A DNA stretch of 64,000 nucleotides from Lentisalinibacter sediminis. GTDB lineage: Bacteria; Pseudomonadota; Gammaproteobacteria; Steroidobacterales; Woeseiaceae. Position numbers and translations under genes: made by a program. Below are positions 7,477 through 16,955 of this stretch, piece by piece. The stretch is from NCBI RefSeq assembly GCF_040706615.1, contig NZ_JAPDRF010000006.1, positions 173,915 through 237,914 of the forward strand. Reading direction: 5' to 3'. Under the pieces are notes generated by a model. It was not told the DNA's origin. It ran no database searches and worked only from the letters and a program-made list of their open reading frames with translations. Within the stretch, counting starts at the first letter, position 1; every line of letters starts with the position of its first letter.

Positions 7477-8454
7477 ATGGGTTTGCTCGTAGACGGCCAG
7501 TGGAAGGACCAGTGGTACGACACGGAGTCCACCGGCGGGAAGTTCAAGCGCCAGGAACAGGCGTACCGACACTGGATCACCGCCGACGGCGAGCCGGGGC
7601 CCTCCGGCGAGGGCGGCTTCGCGGCGGAACCCGACCGCTATCACCTCTACGTTTCACTGGCCTGCCCCTGGGCCCACCGCGCGCTGATCGTGCGTGCGCT
7701 GAAGGGTCTGGAGGACATGGTCCCCGTCTCGGTGGTCCACTGGTACATGGCCGAGCACGGCTGGACTTTCGAGTCCGGCCCCGGCGTGATCCCGGATCCC
7801 ATCCACAACGCGGAGCGCCTCTACCAGCTGTACCAGAAGGCCGACCCGACCTTTACCGGCCGGGTGACGGTGCCGGTGGTCTGGGACCGCAAGCGCGACA
7901 CCATCGTGAACAACGAATCGTCGGAGATCATCCGCATGCTGAATTCCGCGTTCGATCATCTCGGCGCGGCGCCCGGCGACTATTACCCGGAGTCCCTGCG
8001 CGAGGAGATCGACGCGGTCAACGAGCGCGTCTATCACACGCTGAACAACGGCGTGTACAAGTCGGGCTTCGCCACCACCCAGGAGGCCTACGAAGAGGCG
8101 GTGTATCCCCTGTTCGAGACCATGGACTGGCTGGAGGAGCGTCTCGCCGGCTCACGCTGGCTGGTCGGGAACACGCTGACCGAGGCCGACATCCGACTGT
8201 TCACCACCCTGGTGCGGTTCGACCCGGTCTACCACGGCCACTTCAAGTGCAACGTCCGCCGGCTGACCGAATACCCGAACCTGTGGGGCTTCACCCGGGA
8301 CCTGTACCAGTATCGGGAGATTCGGGAGACGGTGAACTTCGAGCACATCAAGAAGCACTACTACGCGAGCCACGAAACCATCAACCCCACCCGCATCGTG
8401 CCGGTGGGGCCAGACCTCGATTTCGAGGCCCCGCACGGGCGGGAGGGCATGTAG
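7477..8454 (+). CDS. yqjG: Glutathionyl-hydroquinone reductase (Xi-class GST)
   Basis: A 325-residue cytosolic enzyme of the ECM4/YqjG family, which removes glutathione from glutathionyl-hydroquinones. The catalytic motif CPWAHR is at C63-R68, following LYVSLA as in the family. The thioredoxin-like domain (to about residue 165) continues with TVPVVWDRKRDTIVNNESSEI, and the C-terminal helical domain ends with HIKKHYYASHETINPTRIVPVGP, a family hallmark. The length is typical. The ribosome site AAGGAG sits at normal spacing. It stands alone between a terminator and a convergent gene. The symbol reflects family membership only. Confidence 0.92.
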   Translation: MGLLVDGQWKDQWYDTESTGGKFKRQEQAYRHWITADGEPGPSGEGGFAAEPDRYHLYVSLACPWAHRALIVRALKGLEDMVPVSVVHWYMAEHGWTFESGPGVIPDPIHNAERLYQLYQKADPTFTGRVTVPVVWDRKRDTIVNNESSEIIRMLNSAFDHLGAAPGDYYPESLREEIDAVNERVYHTLNNGVYKSGFATTQEAYEEAVYPLFETMDWLEERLAGSRWLVGNTLTEADIRLFTTLVRFDPVYHGHFKCNVRRLTEYPNLWGFTRDLYQYREIRETVNFEHIKKHYYASHETINPTRIVPVGPDLDFEAPHGREGM

Positions 8455-8470
8455 CCGCGGAGCCCGAGCC

Positions 8471-9064
8471 TTATTCCCCGGCGTCGGATGCCTGCCGCGT
8501 CGGGAACTGCATGAACAGGTCGTGCACCACGTCCTCGATCGCGGGCTTCGGGTTCTCCAGCGACTCGCGGGTGAGCCGGCCTTCGGCCACACCCTCCCAG
8601 ATGAGCTGCCTGCGCTCGGCATCGACCACGTCGATGTTGGCGGTGCCCACCCGGTAGTGCACGGTGTCCACCTCCTGCTCGTACATCGGCCAGGCGGTGT
8701 AGAGGCCGTAGCGGTAGCCGTAATAGCCGACGCCCACGGTCATGGACGGGCGGCTGCGCACTTCGCTGCGCTCGCGCACCCGGGTGTAGAAGTTCACGAT
8801 CAGGTCCGGGTCGGTTTCCACGTAGCGATAGCCGAGCCCCTCCATCTCGTTGCGCACCGCGCCCTGGAAGTGGCTGGTGATGAGCGAGGAATAGCCGGCC
8901 CGGTCGGTGCCCAGCTCCTCGGCGAAGCCGAAGGTCTCGTAACGGGTGAAGTCGACGCTGCGGTCGTAGTCGGTGCGCAGCTGCGGACCGGTGGCGCAGG
9001 CCGCGACGAGTACGCTGCAGGCGATCGCCAGAACCGTGAACAGTCTGCCTGTTCTCGCGTGCAT
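8471..9064 (-). CDS. DUF4136 lipoprotein
   Basis: A 197-residue lipoprotein. The signal sequence ends in the lipobox LVAAC followed by ATGPQLRTDYD. The mature domain fits DUF4136 (DRSVDFTRYETFGFAEE, then LIVNFYTRVRERSEVRS, a glycine/tyrosine-rich turn region and a C-terminal helix pair). The ATG at 9064 has a good upstream GGAGG. It begins 27 bases after the tRNA-Ala gene on the same strand with no terminator between, so co-transcription with the tRNA is possible. Envelope-located; function unknown. Confidence 0.85.
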   Translation of the reverse strand: MHARTGRLFTVLAIACSVLVAACATGPQLRTDYDRSVDFTRYETFGFAEELGTDRAGYSSLITSHFQGAVRNEMEGLGYRYVETDPDLIVNFYTRVRERSEVRSRPSMTVGVGYYGYRYGLYTAWPMYEQEVDTVHYRVGTANIDVVDAERRQLIWEGVAEGRLTRESLENPKPAIEDVVHDLFMQFPTRQASDAGE

Positions 9065-9091
9065 GACATGCCTCCTTGGCATTGAGAGAAG

Positions 9092-9167
<76 letters not shown>

Positions 9168-9262
9168 GTGTTTTCGGTAGCGCCCATTTTATCGCAGGCG
9201 GCGCCGGTATGAGCCATTGCCGACGATGGCAGTCGGTGGGCATCGGTGCCCGCCCGTCGCCA

Positions 9263-12200
9263 TCAGCCGCCGGCGGTCGGTTCCCCGGGATCCGCACCGT
9301 CCTCCGGCGGCGGCTGCGCGGCGCCCGCCTGGCGGTCGGCGGTGAGAGTCACTTTCATGGCGACCCGGTCGTTGTCGGTCAACGACGCTTCGACCGCCTC
9401 CGTCACGAGTACCCGGCCTTCCAGCTCGCTGCCCGCGGCCAGTATGGTCTCGCGCAGATTCGCCGCCCGCTCGGCGGCGAGCGCCGCCAGGGCTCCCTCC
9501 TCCAGCGGCTGCAGGGGCACGAGTTCGTCCGCAAGGTCGGCGGCGTAGGCCGTGGCGTCGAAACGCGCCTCGCCAGACTGTCCAGGCTCACCCTCGGCCG
9601 TCTCCGCCACCCGGGTGTTCTGTGCGCGCAGCGCATCCAGCCGGGACTGCGGATCCTCCACGGTGGCCAGTTCCCGGTACAACGCCTCCAGCGCCTCCCG
9701 GCGCCGCTCCGCATACATGGCGGCGGCCTCTCCCTCGGCGGCGACGCCGATCACCCGCTCGGACACGGCGGCCTCCAGCTTCGCCTCGCGCAGCGCCCGC
9801 GCATCGGCCGCCGGTGCCTGCACCGGCGGCAGCTCCAGTACGAGCTGGGGACGCAGGGTCAGCGCCTCGGCCAGATTAGCCGCCTTCTCCACCTCCGGCG
9901 GCGTGAGATCGGCGCGGCCCGGCAGGAAGGTGACCTGCTCGAGCTCGCCGGCCTCCACGCCGAGCAGGTTGCCGAGCAGCGCGAACGGGGAGGTGGCGAT
10001 CTTCACGATCAGGTTGCCCAGCGCCTTCGCCACGATGCCACCGATGCTGAACTCGGGGTCGTCGACCTCGCCGGTGATGGGCAGGTCCACGTCGATGGTG
10101 CCGCTCGCGTCCTTCAGCAGGGCCACGGCGAGTCCCAGCGGAAGGCTCATGGCGTCGGGGTGATCCACCTTCTCGCCCAGCTCGAATTCCCGCAGCACGA
10201 TGTTGTTGTCGCCGACCAGTCTTCCGTCGGTGAGCCGGTAGCCGAGATCCAGGTCCAGCCGGCCGCTAGCGATCTTGCGCCCGGCGAACGGCACCGAGTA
10301 GGCCGAGAAGCGGGGCATGGCCACGTTCTCGAACTCCGCGCGCAGGTCCGTATTCTCGGCCGGCGCCAGCGGCGTGACGCTGCCGGTGATGCGCAGGAAA
10401 CCGTACTCGTCCACCTTGCCCTCCAGCGACACCGAGGAGGGTTCGGCGCTGGCGGTGGCAATCGTGGAGAGTTCGCCATTCAGCTCCGCGATCTTCACGC
10501 TGAAAGGCAGCGGCAGAGAGCGGTCGGCAAAGTCGGCAGCACCGTCGGCGATCACCACCCGGCCCACCGTCACGCGGATCGGCAGCTCCTCGCCTTCCGC
10601 CGCGGGCGGCCCGGACTCACCGGCGGCCGCCCCGTCGCCGGCCGGCTCACTCGCATCGGCGTCGGCATCGGCCTCGCCCTTCGCCACCCGGCCGAGGTTC
10701 ACACGCCCCTGTTCGGTGATGAGGATGTCGCCATAGGGCCGCTCCAGTCGCACTTCGGAGACTTCGAGATCCCGGTCCGCCAGGCTGAAGACGATGCCGC
10801 TGGCGGCCACCCGATCCCAGCTGCCGAGCCGGGTGCCGAGGTCGGTCTCGGTGATCAGGAAGTCGCGGATGGCGACGTCGCCCGCGAAACGCAGCGGATC
10901 GTCCGGGGAGGTGGCCAGCCGGGCATCGGCGTCGAGCACGCCGGAGTCCAGGCTGACGTCCGCGAGCGGCTGGATGTAGGGGTGGCTCCAGGCCAGCGGG
11001 ATACTGTCGATGCCGAGGCCGAAGTCTGCCAGCAGTTCCGGCAGCACCGTGAGGGTGCCGTCCAGTTCCGCGCGGCCGCCGCGGCCGCTCTGCAGCGAGA
11101 GCGTCGTCGGGAAGGACGCTCCGGGCTCGTTGTCGAGGTCACGGATCTCCAGCTGGACGGCGTCGACTCCCATTTCGGCGGCCGGCTCCACGCTCTCGTC
11201 GCGCAGGCTCGCCGCGAGGTCGGCGATGCGGAATCGCCCGAGGGAGAGCCGCCAGGGTTCCGCTTCGTCCGCAGTCCCGTCGTCCGCCGTCTCGTCTTTC
11301 GCGGTGCCGTCTTCCGCCGTCGGCGCGGCTTCTCTCGCCGGCAGATTGCGCACGACGTCCAGGGTGCCCTCCGCGTCCCGGTGCAGCGCCAGTACGGCCC
11401 CCTCGATGTCGAAACTCCCGGCGGACACGCTGCGCTCGGGCCAGCGCAGGCGCCCGCCGGCCAGCGCGATCCGCGGCACCGACAGGAGTTCCCGCGGCTC
11501 GCGTCCGGGCCCGCCGTCGGCCGCCGCCGGGAAGGTGAGGATGCGCACGTCGTTGAAGACCACGTCGAGATCGTCCACGGTCGCGCCGAGGGCGCCGTCC
11601 GGCCGGGTCGCGACGTTGTAGGTGAAGTCGATGTCGGCCTCGCCGTCGGTGATGTCCAGGCCGGTCTCGTGGCGGATATAGGCCGAGAGCAGCTCGAAAT
11701 GGGAACCGTCGATCGCCGCCTCCCCCGCGGCGCGGAACGGGTTCATCTGCAGGCTGCCCGACCAGGTGAGCGTGCCTTCGCTCGCGGTCCGGATCACCAC
11801 CTGCTGGGTGCCGGGCTGTTCGGGCAGCGTGTTCAGCCCCTGGACGCGTACGTCCACGGGCCCGAAGCGGGTCTCCACGGGCTGGGGCGGCACCGCGTCG
11901 CGCCAGTGCAGGGCGGCGTCGGTCACCGCGGCGTCGTGCAAGATGAGGCGCAGCGGTCCGCCTTCTTCATCCGGTGGCGGCGATTCCTCCGCCGCCGGCG
12001 GGCGGGCCTCCAGCAGGCGGCGGAAGTTGAACGCACCGTCGCCCTCCCGCGAGACGAACAGCTCCGGGGCATCGATGCGGAACTCGGCGAAGGTCCAGGC
12101 CCAGCGGAACAGCGAACTCGTCTGAAAGTTGACGTGGATCTGCCGCACCCGCGCCAGCGGTTCGGCCGCGGGGTCGTCCAGCGCCAGGCCATCTATCGTG

Positions 12201-12391
12201 AGGCTCAGCACATACGGGTTGATGGCCACGCGCTCGAGGCGGAGTTCGGAGTCGAACTGTTCCGCCACCGCCCTGACCGCCTGGCGCTCGACCAGCCAGG
12301 GGGCCAGGAAGAAGCCGGCCAGGGTCCAGGCGGCGATCAGCCCCGCCAGGACGATCAGCAGGCGGCGGTGGCGTCGCAGGAGATTACGCAT
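9263..12391 (-). CDS. AsmA-like DUF748 protein
   Basis: A 1042-residue inner-membrane-anchored protein. A single N-terminal helix (LLIVLAGLIAAWTLAGFFLAPWLV) is followed by the DUF748 start pattern (LRLERVAINPYVLSLTIDGLAL) and long repetitive beta-strand modules with two DUF748-type segments (VHVNFQ-like strands early; SLPLGLAVALLKDASGTIDVDLPITG late). A C-terminal alpha-helical/OmpA-like stretch follows. AsmA-like proteins form hydrophobic grooves that span the periplasm and are linked to phospholipid transport between membranes; that role is inferred from family. It overlaps the next upstream gene by eight bases, indicating translational coupling. Confidence 0.85.
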   Translation of the reverse strand: MRNLLRRHRRLLIVLAGLIAAWTLAGFFLAPWLVERQAVRAVAEQFDSELRLERVAINPYVLSLTIDGLALDDPAAEPLARVRQIHVNFQTSSLFRWAWTFAEFRIDAPELFVSREGDGAFNFRRLLEARPPAAEESPPPDEEGGPLRLILHDAAVTDAALHWRDAVPPQPVETRFGPVDVRVQGLNTLPEQPGTQQVVIRTASEGTLTWSGSLQMNPFRAAGEAAIDGSHFELLSAYIRHETGLDITDGEADIDFTYNVATRPDGALGATVDDLDVVFNDVRILTFPAAADGGPGREPRELLSVPRIALAGGRLRWPERSVSAGSFDIEGAVLALHRDAEGTLDVVRNLPAREAAPTAEDGTAKDETADDGTADEAEPWRLSLGRFRIADLAASLRDESVEPAAEMGVDAVQLEIRDLDNEPGASFPTTLSLQSGRGGRAELDGTLTVLPELLADFGLGIDSIPLAWSHPYIQPLADVSLDSGVLDADARLATSPDDPLRFAGDVAIRDFLITETDLGTRLGSWDRVAASGIVFSLADRDLEVSEVRLERPYGDILITEQGRVNLGRVAKGEADADADASEPAGDGAAAGESGPPAAEGEELPIRVTVGRVVIADGAADFADRSLPLPFSVKIAELNGELSTIATASAEPSSVSLEGKVDEYGFLRITGSVTPLAPAENTDLRAEFENVAMPRFSAYSVPFAGRKIASGRLDLDLGYRLTDGRLVGDNNIVLREFELGEKVDHPDAMSLPLGLAVALLKDASGTIDVDLPITGEVDDPEFSIGGIVAKALGNLIVKIATSPFALLGNLLGVEAGELEQVTFLPGRADLTPPEVEKAANLAEALTLRPQLVLELPPVQAPAADARALREAKLEAAVSERVIGVAAEGEAAAMYAERRREALEALYRELATVEDPQSRLDALRAQNTRVAETAEGEPGQSGEARFDATAYAADLADELVPLQPLEEGALAALAAERAANLRETILAAGSELEGRVLVTEAVEASLTDNDRVAMKVTLTADRQAGAAQPPPEDGADPGEPTAGG

Positions 12392-13238
12392 GGGCGGCTC
12401 CCTCCGCGGCTTCCTCCTGCTCGGTCTCCTCGTGCCACTCGAAGATGTTCATCTCGATGAAGATGAAGGCCACCAGCCACAGGAAGGCGTCCCAGAAGTC
12501 GAGGAAGTCGCCGTCGATGCCCCAGTAGATGGCGCAGGCGAACAGCACGGCGTAGAGGAAGCCCTTGATCCATTTGTTGATGGCCAGCAGGCGGTCGCTG
12601 AGCAGGCCTTTCAGCTGCAGCCACACCTCGGCTTCGAGCAGGGCCACCACGATGAGCCAGTCCCCGGCATTGATGATGTCCGTCAGCGCCAGCGACTTCG
12701 CCAGTCCGAGCTGCTCCGGCGTGCCCACGATCTTCGTGCCCGCGATCTGCAGGATGGGCTGGCCCTGCATGGCCGCGCAGGCCTCGGCGGTCAGGCGCGG
12801 GTACTCGTCCAGGGTGGCCACCCAGGCGTAGCCCTTGTCTGCCAGCGCGCACACGTTCACGCGGCCCAGCTCGACCAGGTCGGTGACGACGAAGTATTTG
12901 CTGACATAGCCGTAGAAGGCATAGACGATGAAGGCGTAGCAGACGCCGCGCACGGCGGTCAGTATCCACTTCAGCCGGCCCTCGAGCTTCTCGTCGGGGA
13001 TGACCGCCGTCTCGAGCTCGAACAGGAGCAGCAGGACGACCCAGGCCATCGTGTCGACGGTGGCCGAGAACGCCTCCACCAGGTTGCTCCAGGTGACGCC
13101 GTCGACGAACACCTCCTTGCTGGCGGCGTAGTCGTCCAGGAAGAACAGCCAGACGTTCAGCGCCAGCAGGCAGTAGACGGTGTACTTGAAGGCGCGGAAC
13201 CAGACATGGCCCGGTCCGAGCTTTGTCAGGGCGTTCAA
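12384..13238 (-). CDS. Polytopic membrane protein of unknown function
   Basis: A 284-residue protein with about six hydrophobic segments, for example TVYCLLALNVWLFFL, TMAWVVLLLLFELETAV, GVCYAFIVYAFYGYV, GDWLIVVALLEAEVWLQL and the final FWDAFLWLVAFIFIEMNIFEW. A loop of about 70 residues with several cysteines lies between helices 3 and 4. The C-terminus is short and acidic. No family recognised. Its stop region overlaps the DUF748 start, so it is likely part of the same transcript and perhaps of the same envelope process. Confidence 0.75.
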   Translation of the reverse strand: MNALTKLGPGHVWFRAFKYTVYCLLALNVWLFFLDDYAASKEVFVDGVTWSNLVEAFSATVDTMAWVVLLLLFELETAVIPDEKLEGRLKWILTAVRGVCYAFIVYAFYGYVSKYFVVTDLVELGRVNVCALADKGYAWVATLDEYPRLTAEACAAMQGQPILQIAGTKIVGTPEQLGLAKSLALTDIINAGDWLIVVALLEAEVWLQLKGLLSDRLLAINKWIKGFLYAVLFACAIYWGIDGDFLDFWDAFLWLVAFIFIEMNIFEWHEETEQEEAAEGAAHA

Positions 13239-13296
13239 CGGCTCACTGCTCCTCTATCCGGCGGCGCATGACATCGGGCGGCATCACCGCTCAATC

Positions 13297-13848
13297 CTAC
13301 CGCAGGCCCCGGCGGCGGCGCTCCTTCTTCTCCGCGCGGCGCCGGGACCGCTCAGCCTTCTTCTCCCGCTTCTCGCGCCGCCGCTCCGCCTTCGCCTGCC
13401 GCGCCCCGGCCAGTTCCGGCACGCGGGACTCGACCAGCGGGCGCAGGCCGTACTCGAATACGCCGTAGGCGGCGGCCAGCAGCCCGATGCCCCAGAAACG
13501 CAGCCGCTCCAGCACCCACAGCGGCCAGAGCAGGGCGAGGAAGCCGTTCAGGACGGACATGAAGCCCAGGCGGAAGACGAACTCGATGAGTTCGCCGACC
13601 AGGAAGTCCGTGACGCCGGCGCTCTCGGCCACGTCGTCGGCGATCATGCGCGCCTCCAGGATCAGGAAGCTCACCACCACGCCGAGGCCGTAGAGACCGC
13701 CGCCGCGGGCCGTCCACAGACCCACCAGCCAGCCGCGGATGCGCGTGATTGCCGTGCGCGGCTCGGCGCGCACCTCCCGCGCGATGCGCAGCTGGCGCGC
13801 GATGCGGCCCTCCTTCTTCGCCGTCCCCTCCTTCTCCGCCTCTGCCAT
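13297..13848 (-). CDS. Membrane protein with very basic C-terminus
   Basis: About 183 residues. There are two or three hydrophobic helices (GLYGLGVVVSFLILEARMIA, LGFMSVLNGFLALLWPLWVL, FWGIGLLAAAYGVFEYGLR), then a 40-residue arginine/lysine-rich tail resembling a charged helix. The ATG at 13848 is eight bases after the stop of the upstream HAD gene; a GTG at 13872 would overlap that gene. The tail could contact nucleic acid, ribosomes or acidic phospholipids; this is inference. No family recognised. Confidence 0.65.
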   Translation of the reverse strand: MAEAEKEGTAKKEGRIARQLRIAREVRAEPRTAITRIRGWLVGLWTARGGGLYGLGVVVSFLILEARMIADDVAESAGVTDFLVGELIEFVFRLGFMSVLNGFLALLWPLWVLERLRFWGIGLLAAAYGVFEYGLRPLVESRVPELAGARQAKAERRREKREKKAERSRRRAEKKERRRRGLR

Positions 13849-13856
13849 GACCGTGC

Positions 13857-14651
13857 TCAGTGGCCCCGCCACCAGTCCGGCAGGTCGGCGACGGAATCGA
13901 GTACGGCGGCCGGCCGTACGTCGTCCGTCGACTCCTCGCCGCGATACTTGCCGGTGCGCACGAGCACGCCGCCGATGCCGGCCTCCTGCGCGCCGCCCAC
14001 GTCGGCGCGCAGGTCGTCGCCGACCATCACGGTCTCGCCGGCCGCGCTGCCGAGTTTCGCAAGCGCCGTCTCGAAAAAGGGCACCGCCGGCTTGCCGAGC
14101 ACCACAGGATCCGCCCCGCTGGCGTGGGCGAGGGCCACGACGAACGGCGCGGTGTCCAGGCGCAGGCCGTCCTCGGCCTTCCAGTAGCGGGTCATGCCGA
14201 GGGCGACCAGATGCGGCCGCGGCTCGGCCATCAGCAGCCGGAACGCCCGGTTCAGGCGGGCGAAGGTCCAGTCCTCGCCGAGATCGCCGACGATCACCGC
14301 ACCGGCCGGGCCCTCGTCGTCGTCATCCAGCCGGCGGAACGCGGAGAACTCCGCCGCAGTCGCCTCGGGGACGAAGGCCGCCACCGTGTCCACCCCGCGT
14401 TCCTCCAGCCACGCCGCCGCCGCCACGGGCGGCGTGAGTATGTCGTCCTCGTTCGCCTCCAGGCCGAGGCCGGCGAGTTTCTCGATCAGCGCCGAACGCG
14501 GGCGGGACGTGGTGTTGGTGAGGAACAGGCGGGGGATGCCCTCGTCGCGGATCCAGCGGACCGTCTCCACCGCGCCTTCGACGGCGCGTTCTCCCTCGTA
14601 GATGACGCCGTCCAGGTCGATCAGCAGGGCTTTGCGGGTCGCGTCGCTCAT
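13857..14651 (-). CDS. HAD-superfamily IIA phosphatase
   Basis: A 264-residue hydrolase with all four HAD motifs: DLDGVIYEG near the start (nucleophile and acid/base aspartates), TNTTSR as motif II, the GKP lysine, and VMVGDDLRADVGGAQEAG for metal binding. The cap insertion between motifs II and III makes it subclass IIA, close to HDHD2/LHPP-like proteins rather than NagD. Substrate unknown, probably a small phosphorylated metabolite. It starts with a 4-bp overlap (ATGA) with the preceding gene, so it belongs to the transcript starting at 16224. Confidence 0.88.
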   Translation of the reverse strand: MSDATRKALLIDLDGVIYEGERAVEGAVETVRWIRDEGIPRLFLTNTTSRPRSALIEKLAGLGLEANEDDILTPPVAAAAWLEERGVDTVAAFVPEATAAEFSAFRRLDDDDEGPAGAVIVGDLGEDWTFARLNRAFRLLMAEPRPHLVALGMTRYWKAEDGLRLDTAPFVVALAHASGADPVVLGKPAVPFFETALAKLGSAAGETVMVGDDLRADVGGAQEAGIGGVLVRTGKYRGEESTDDVRPAAVLDSVADLPDWWRGH

Positions 14652-15637
14652 GGCGGCAGAGTAGCCGGACTGCCGGGCGGGGTCGATGGCGCGAGCCGCG
14701 GCAGCGCCGGGCCGCGGCCGCGGGGCAGCGGCATGCCGCCGAGGCGGATGCCGAGCGTGAAGACCCAGCCGGCATCCACGGCGGTGTCGATGCGCCGGCC
14801 CGTGTCGTCGATGAAGCCGTGTTCGCGGCCGAACTCGCGGGCCACGCCGACATCCACCGCGAGGCCGTCCGCCAGCCGGACGCTCCAGGCGGCCCGGGCA
14901 CGCCAGCCCTCCAGCCGGTAGTCGAATGCCGCGCCGAGTTCGTCGCTCACCACGTGCCAGCGCTGGCCGGCGGGGAAAACGTCGAGCACCACCGACTGGC
15001 GCTCCGTGACGGCCAGCTGCAGGGAGGGGTCCGGCCACGCGAGCCGCAGGCCGAGCGCGGCGGACGGGCGGTATTCCAGCCCGGCCACCGGCAGCGTGCG
15101 GCTCTCCCCCAGGCTGCGGTCGTGGGCCACGCCGAGCAGCCAGGCGCTGCGCGGGCCGTGCCGCAGCCGCAGCTCGATGCGGCCGGTCAGCAGGAAATCC
15201 TCTTCGGTGGCCCGGCTGCCCAAGTCCTTGAAGACGTTCGACGAGGTCGCCACGCCGGGAGCGAGCAGCGCGTCGATCCGCCAGTCTTCGCCCTGGCGGC
15301 GGACGGCCAGCGGGAGCTGCAGCCGGTGCAGGTCCCGGTCGCGTCCGGCCACACCGTCGTACTCGTGGCGGACGTAGGCGTAGTCCATGCCCAGATCGAG
15401 CCCGGAGCGGCTGCCCTCGACCGACAGGAAGCAGGCCGACAGCGTCGACTCGCGGGTGGCCACCGTCGCGCCCGGCGGCAGCGACAGGTCCTCGGCAGGC
15501 AGCACGGCGTAACCCAGCGCCGCGGACGGGCAATGCGATGCCGCGAGAACAGCGGCGCAGGGGAACAGCAGGCTCGAGGCGGAAATTACCGTGGCCATTG
15601 CTATGGCTGGTACCCCGGCCGCCGCTCGAAGGCTCAC
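14648..15637 (-). CDS. Exported beta-rich protein of unknown function
   Basis: A 329-residue protein with an N-terminal signal-like segment (VPAIAMATVISASSLLFPCAAVLA). The mature region alternates polar and hydrophobic residues in a way that suggests an outer-membrane or periplasmic beta-barrel (strands such as SGLDLGMDYAYVRHEYDG and RIELRLRHGPRSAWLLGVAH). The length would fit a small barrel, but the C-terminus is proline-rich and lacks a terminal phenylalanine. It overlaps both neighbours by four bases (start and stop), so translation is coupled through three genes. Family not recognised. Confidence 0.65.
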   Translation of the reverse strand: MSLRAAAGVPAIAMATVISASSLLFPCAAVLAASHCPSAALGYAVLPAEDLSLPPGATVATRESTLSACFLSVEGSRSGLDLGMDYAYVRHEYDGVAGRDRDLHRLQLPLAVRRQGEDWRIDALLAPGVATSSNVFKDLGSRATEEDFLLTGRIELRLRHGPRSAWLLGVAHDRSLGESRTLPVAGLEYRPSAALGLRLAWPDPSLQLAVTERQSVVLDVFPAGQRWHVVSDELGAAFDYRLEGWRARAAWSVRLADGLAVDVGVAREFGREHGFIDDTGRRIDTAVDAGWVFTLGIRLGGMPLPRGRGPALPRLAPSTPPGSPATLPP

Positions 15638-16224
15638 GGCGACCTCCGGTAGGGACCGTGCTGGTAGTACTTGGGGCGCCGGTCCAGACGGACGTGCAGC
15701 CAGGCCACGCCGGTGCCCGAGGTACTGAGCCAGAGGGGCGAGTCGTCCAGTCGGTCGAGAACGGCTGCCGCCGTGGCGCGCCAGAGCGCACGAACCTGCC
15801 GGGCCGGCCCACGGCGCAGGAATGCGGCCAGGTGCGGATAGGCATCGGCCGCGGCATCGGCCGCCGGCTCGGGCACGACCAGCAGCGCATCGCCGCCCAG
15901 GTTGGGGAAGGTGACCACCCCGTCACCGGCGCCGAAGTGGCCGGCGAAAGTCTCGGCGTCGGGCGGCACCGCGGCCAGCGCCGGCGCCTCGATCAGCACG
16001 AACTCCGCCGCACGCTCCAGCACGCCGGCGGCGAGCGGCGGGTTCTCCCAGAAGAACGCCGGCCAGGGCGCGGCGGCGAGCAACTCCGAATACCAGGCAG
16101 CGAATTCCGCGTCATCCCGGAGCCGCTCCAGGAAGCGCGCACGGCTGAGCGGGGCGCCCCGCTCCTCCAGCGTGTGGCGCCTGCCTCCCGGCACCGGCTC
16201 GGCCGGGGCCGACCAGACACTCAT
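15634..16224 (-). CDS. Conserved protein, DUF6940-like
   Basis: A 196-residue soluble protein with no signal peptide. Segments such as WPAFFWENPPLAAGVLERAAEF and FPNLGGDALLVVPEP resemble the DUF6940 family from memory; this needs confirmation. It is the first gene of the minus-strand set 16224-13297 and ends in a 4-bp overlap with the next gene. No catalytic motif is recognised. Confidence 0.6.
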   Translation of the reverse strand: MSVWSAPAEPVPGGRRHTLEERGAPLSRARFLERLRDDAEFAAWYSELLAAAPWPAFFWENPPLAAGVLERAAEFVLIEAPALAAVPPDAETFAGHFGAGDGVVTFPNLGGDALLVVPEPAADAAADAYPHLAAFLRRGPARQVRALWRATAAAVLDRLDDSPLWLSTSGTGVAWLHVRLDRRPKYYQHGPYRRSP

Positions 16225-16295
16225 GCGCGGCTCCTTTGCATGCCGTGAACAGCATACCGCTTCGTCCGTCGCGGGCGCAGGTATGATGCGCTGCC

Positions 16296-16928
16296 ATGGA
16301 GCTGCTCCGTGCCATCAGGCGGCTGGACTCGACGGCCGTCGCACTGATCCTGGCGAATCTCGTGCCGCTGTACGGGGTATTCGCCTGGGACTGGGCCGTG
16401 TTCCCCATCCTGTTCCTGTTCTGGTTCGAGAACATCGTCATCGGCTTCTTCAACGCAGCGCGCATGCTGACCGCGCGGCCGGCAGAACCCGTGCTCTGGG
16501 CCGGCAAGCTGTTCCTGGTGGCGTTCTTCTGTGTCCATTACGGGATGTTCACCGCCGTGCACGGCAGCTTCGTGCTGAGCCTGTTCGGCGACATGGCGGA
16601 TCCGGGTGCCCTGCCCGACGTCGCAGGGGTCACGGACATCATCGCGCGCGAGCACCTGCTGTGGCCCGTGCTGGCGCTGGTCATGAGCCACGGCTATTCC
16701 TTCGTGGTCAATTTCATATTGCGGGGCGAGTACCGCGAAGCCTCGCCCAAGCAACTGATGGCAAGGCCCTACGGCCGCATCGTGCTGCTGCACGTCACCA
16801 TCCTCACGGGCGGCGCGCTGCTGACCGCGCTGGACGCGCCGCTGGCCGGACTGGTCCTGCTGATCGCGCTGAAGATCGGGATGGACCTCAATTCCCACCT
16901 GCGCGCCCACGCGCGGGAGCTGCCCTGA
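16296..16928 (+). CDS. DUF6498 membrane protein
   Basis: A 210-residue protein with about six membrane helices. The segment PILFLFWFENIVIGFFNAARM and the following LFLVAFFCVHYGMFTAVHG carry the conserved W-x-E-N and histidine positions of the DUF6498 family. The C-terminal helix pair contains LIALKIGMDLNSHLRAH. Function unknown. It is divergent from the DUF6940-like gene across a 71-bp gap and convergent with the HD-domain gene. Confidence 0.75.
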   Translation: MELLRAIRRLDSTAVALILANLVPLYGVFAWDWAVFPILFLFWFENIVIGFFNAARMLTARPAEPVLWAGKLFLVAFFCVHYGMFTAVHGSFVLSLFGDMADPGALPDVAGVTDIIAREHLLWPVLALVMSHGYSFVVNFILRGEYREASPKQLMARPYGRIVLLHVTILTGGALLTALDAPLAGLVLLIALKIGMDLNSHLRAHARELP

Positions 16929-16955
16929 CGAGCCGTCCGACCCGACTGATGGGTG

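Noticed and set aside
9209..12460. A 1083-codon open frame on the plus strand opposite the DUF748 gene
   Set aside because: Composition is arginine, glycine, glutamine and histidine-rich as expected for the antisense of a high-GC gene; no signal peptide or domain, and the minus-strand gene has clear family features.
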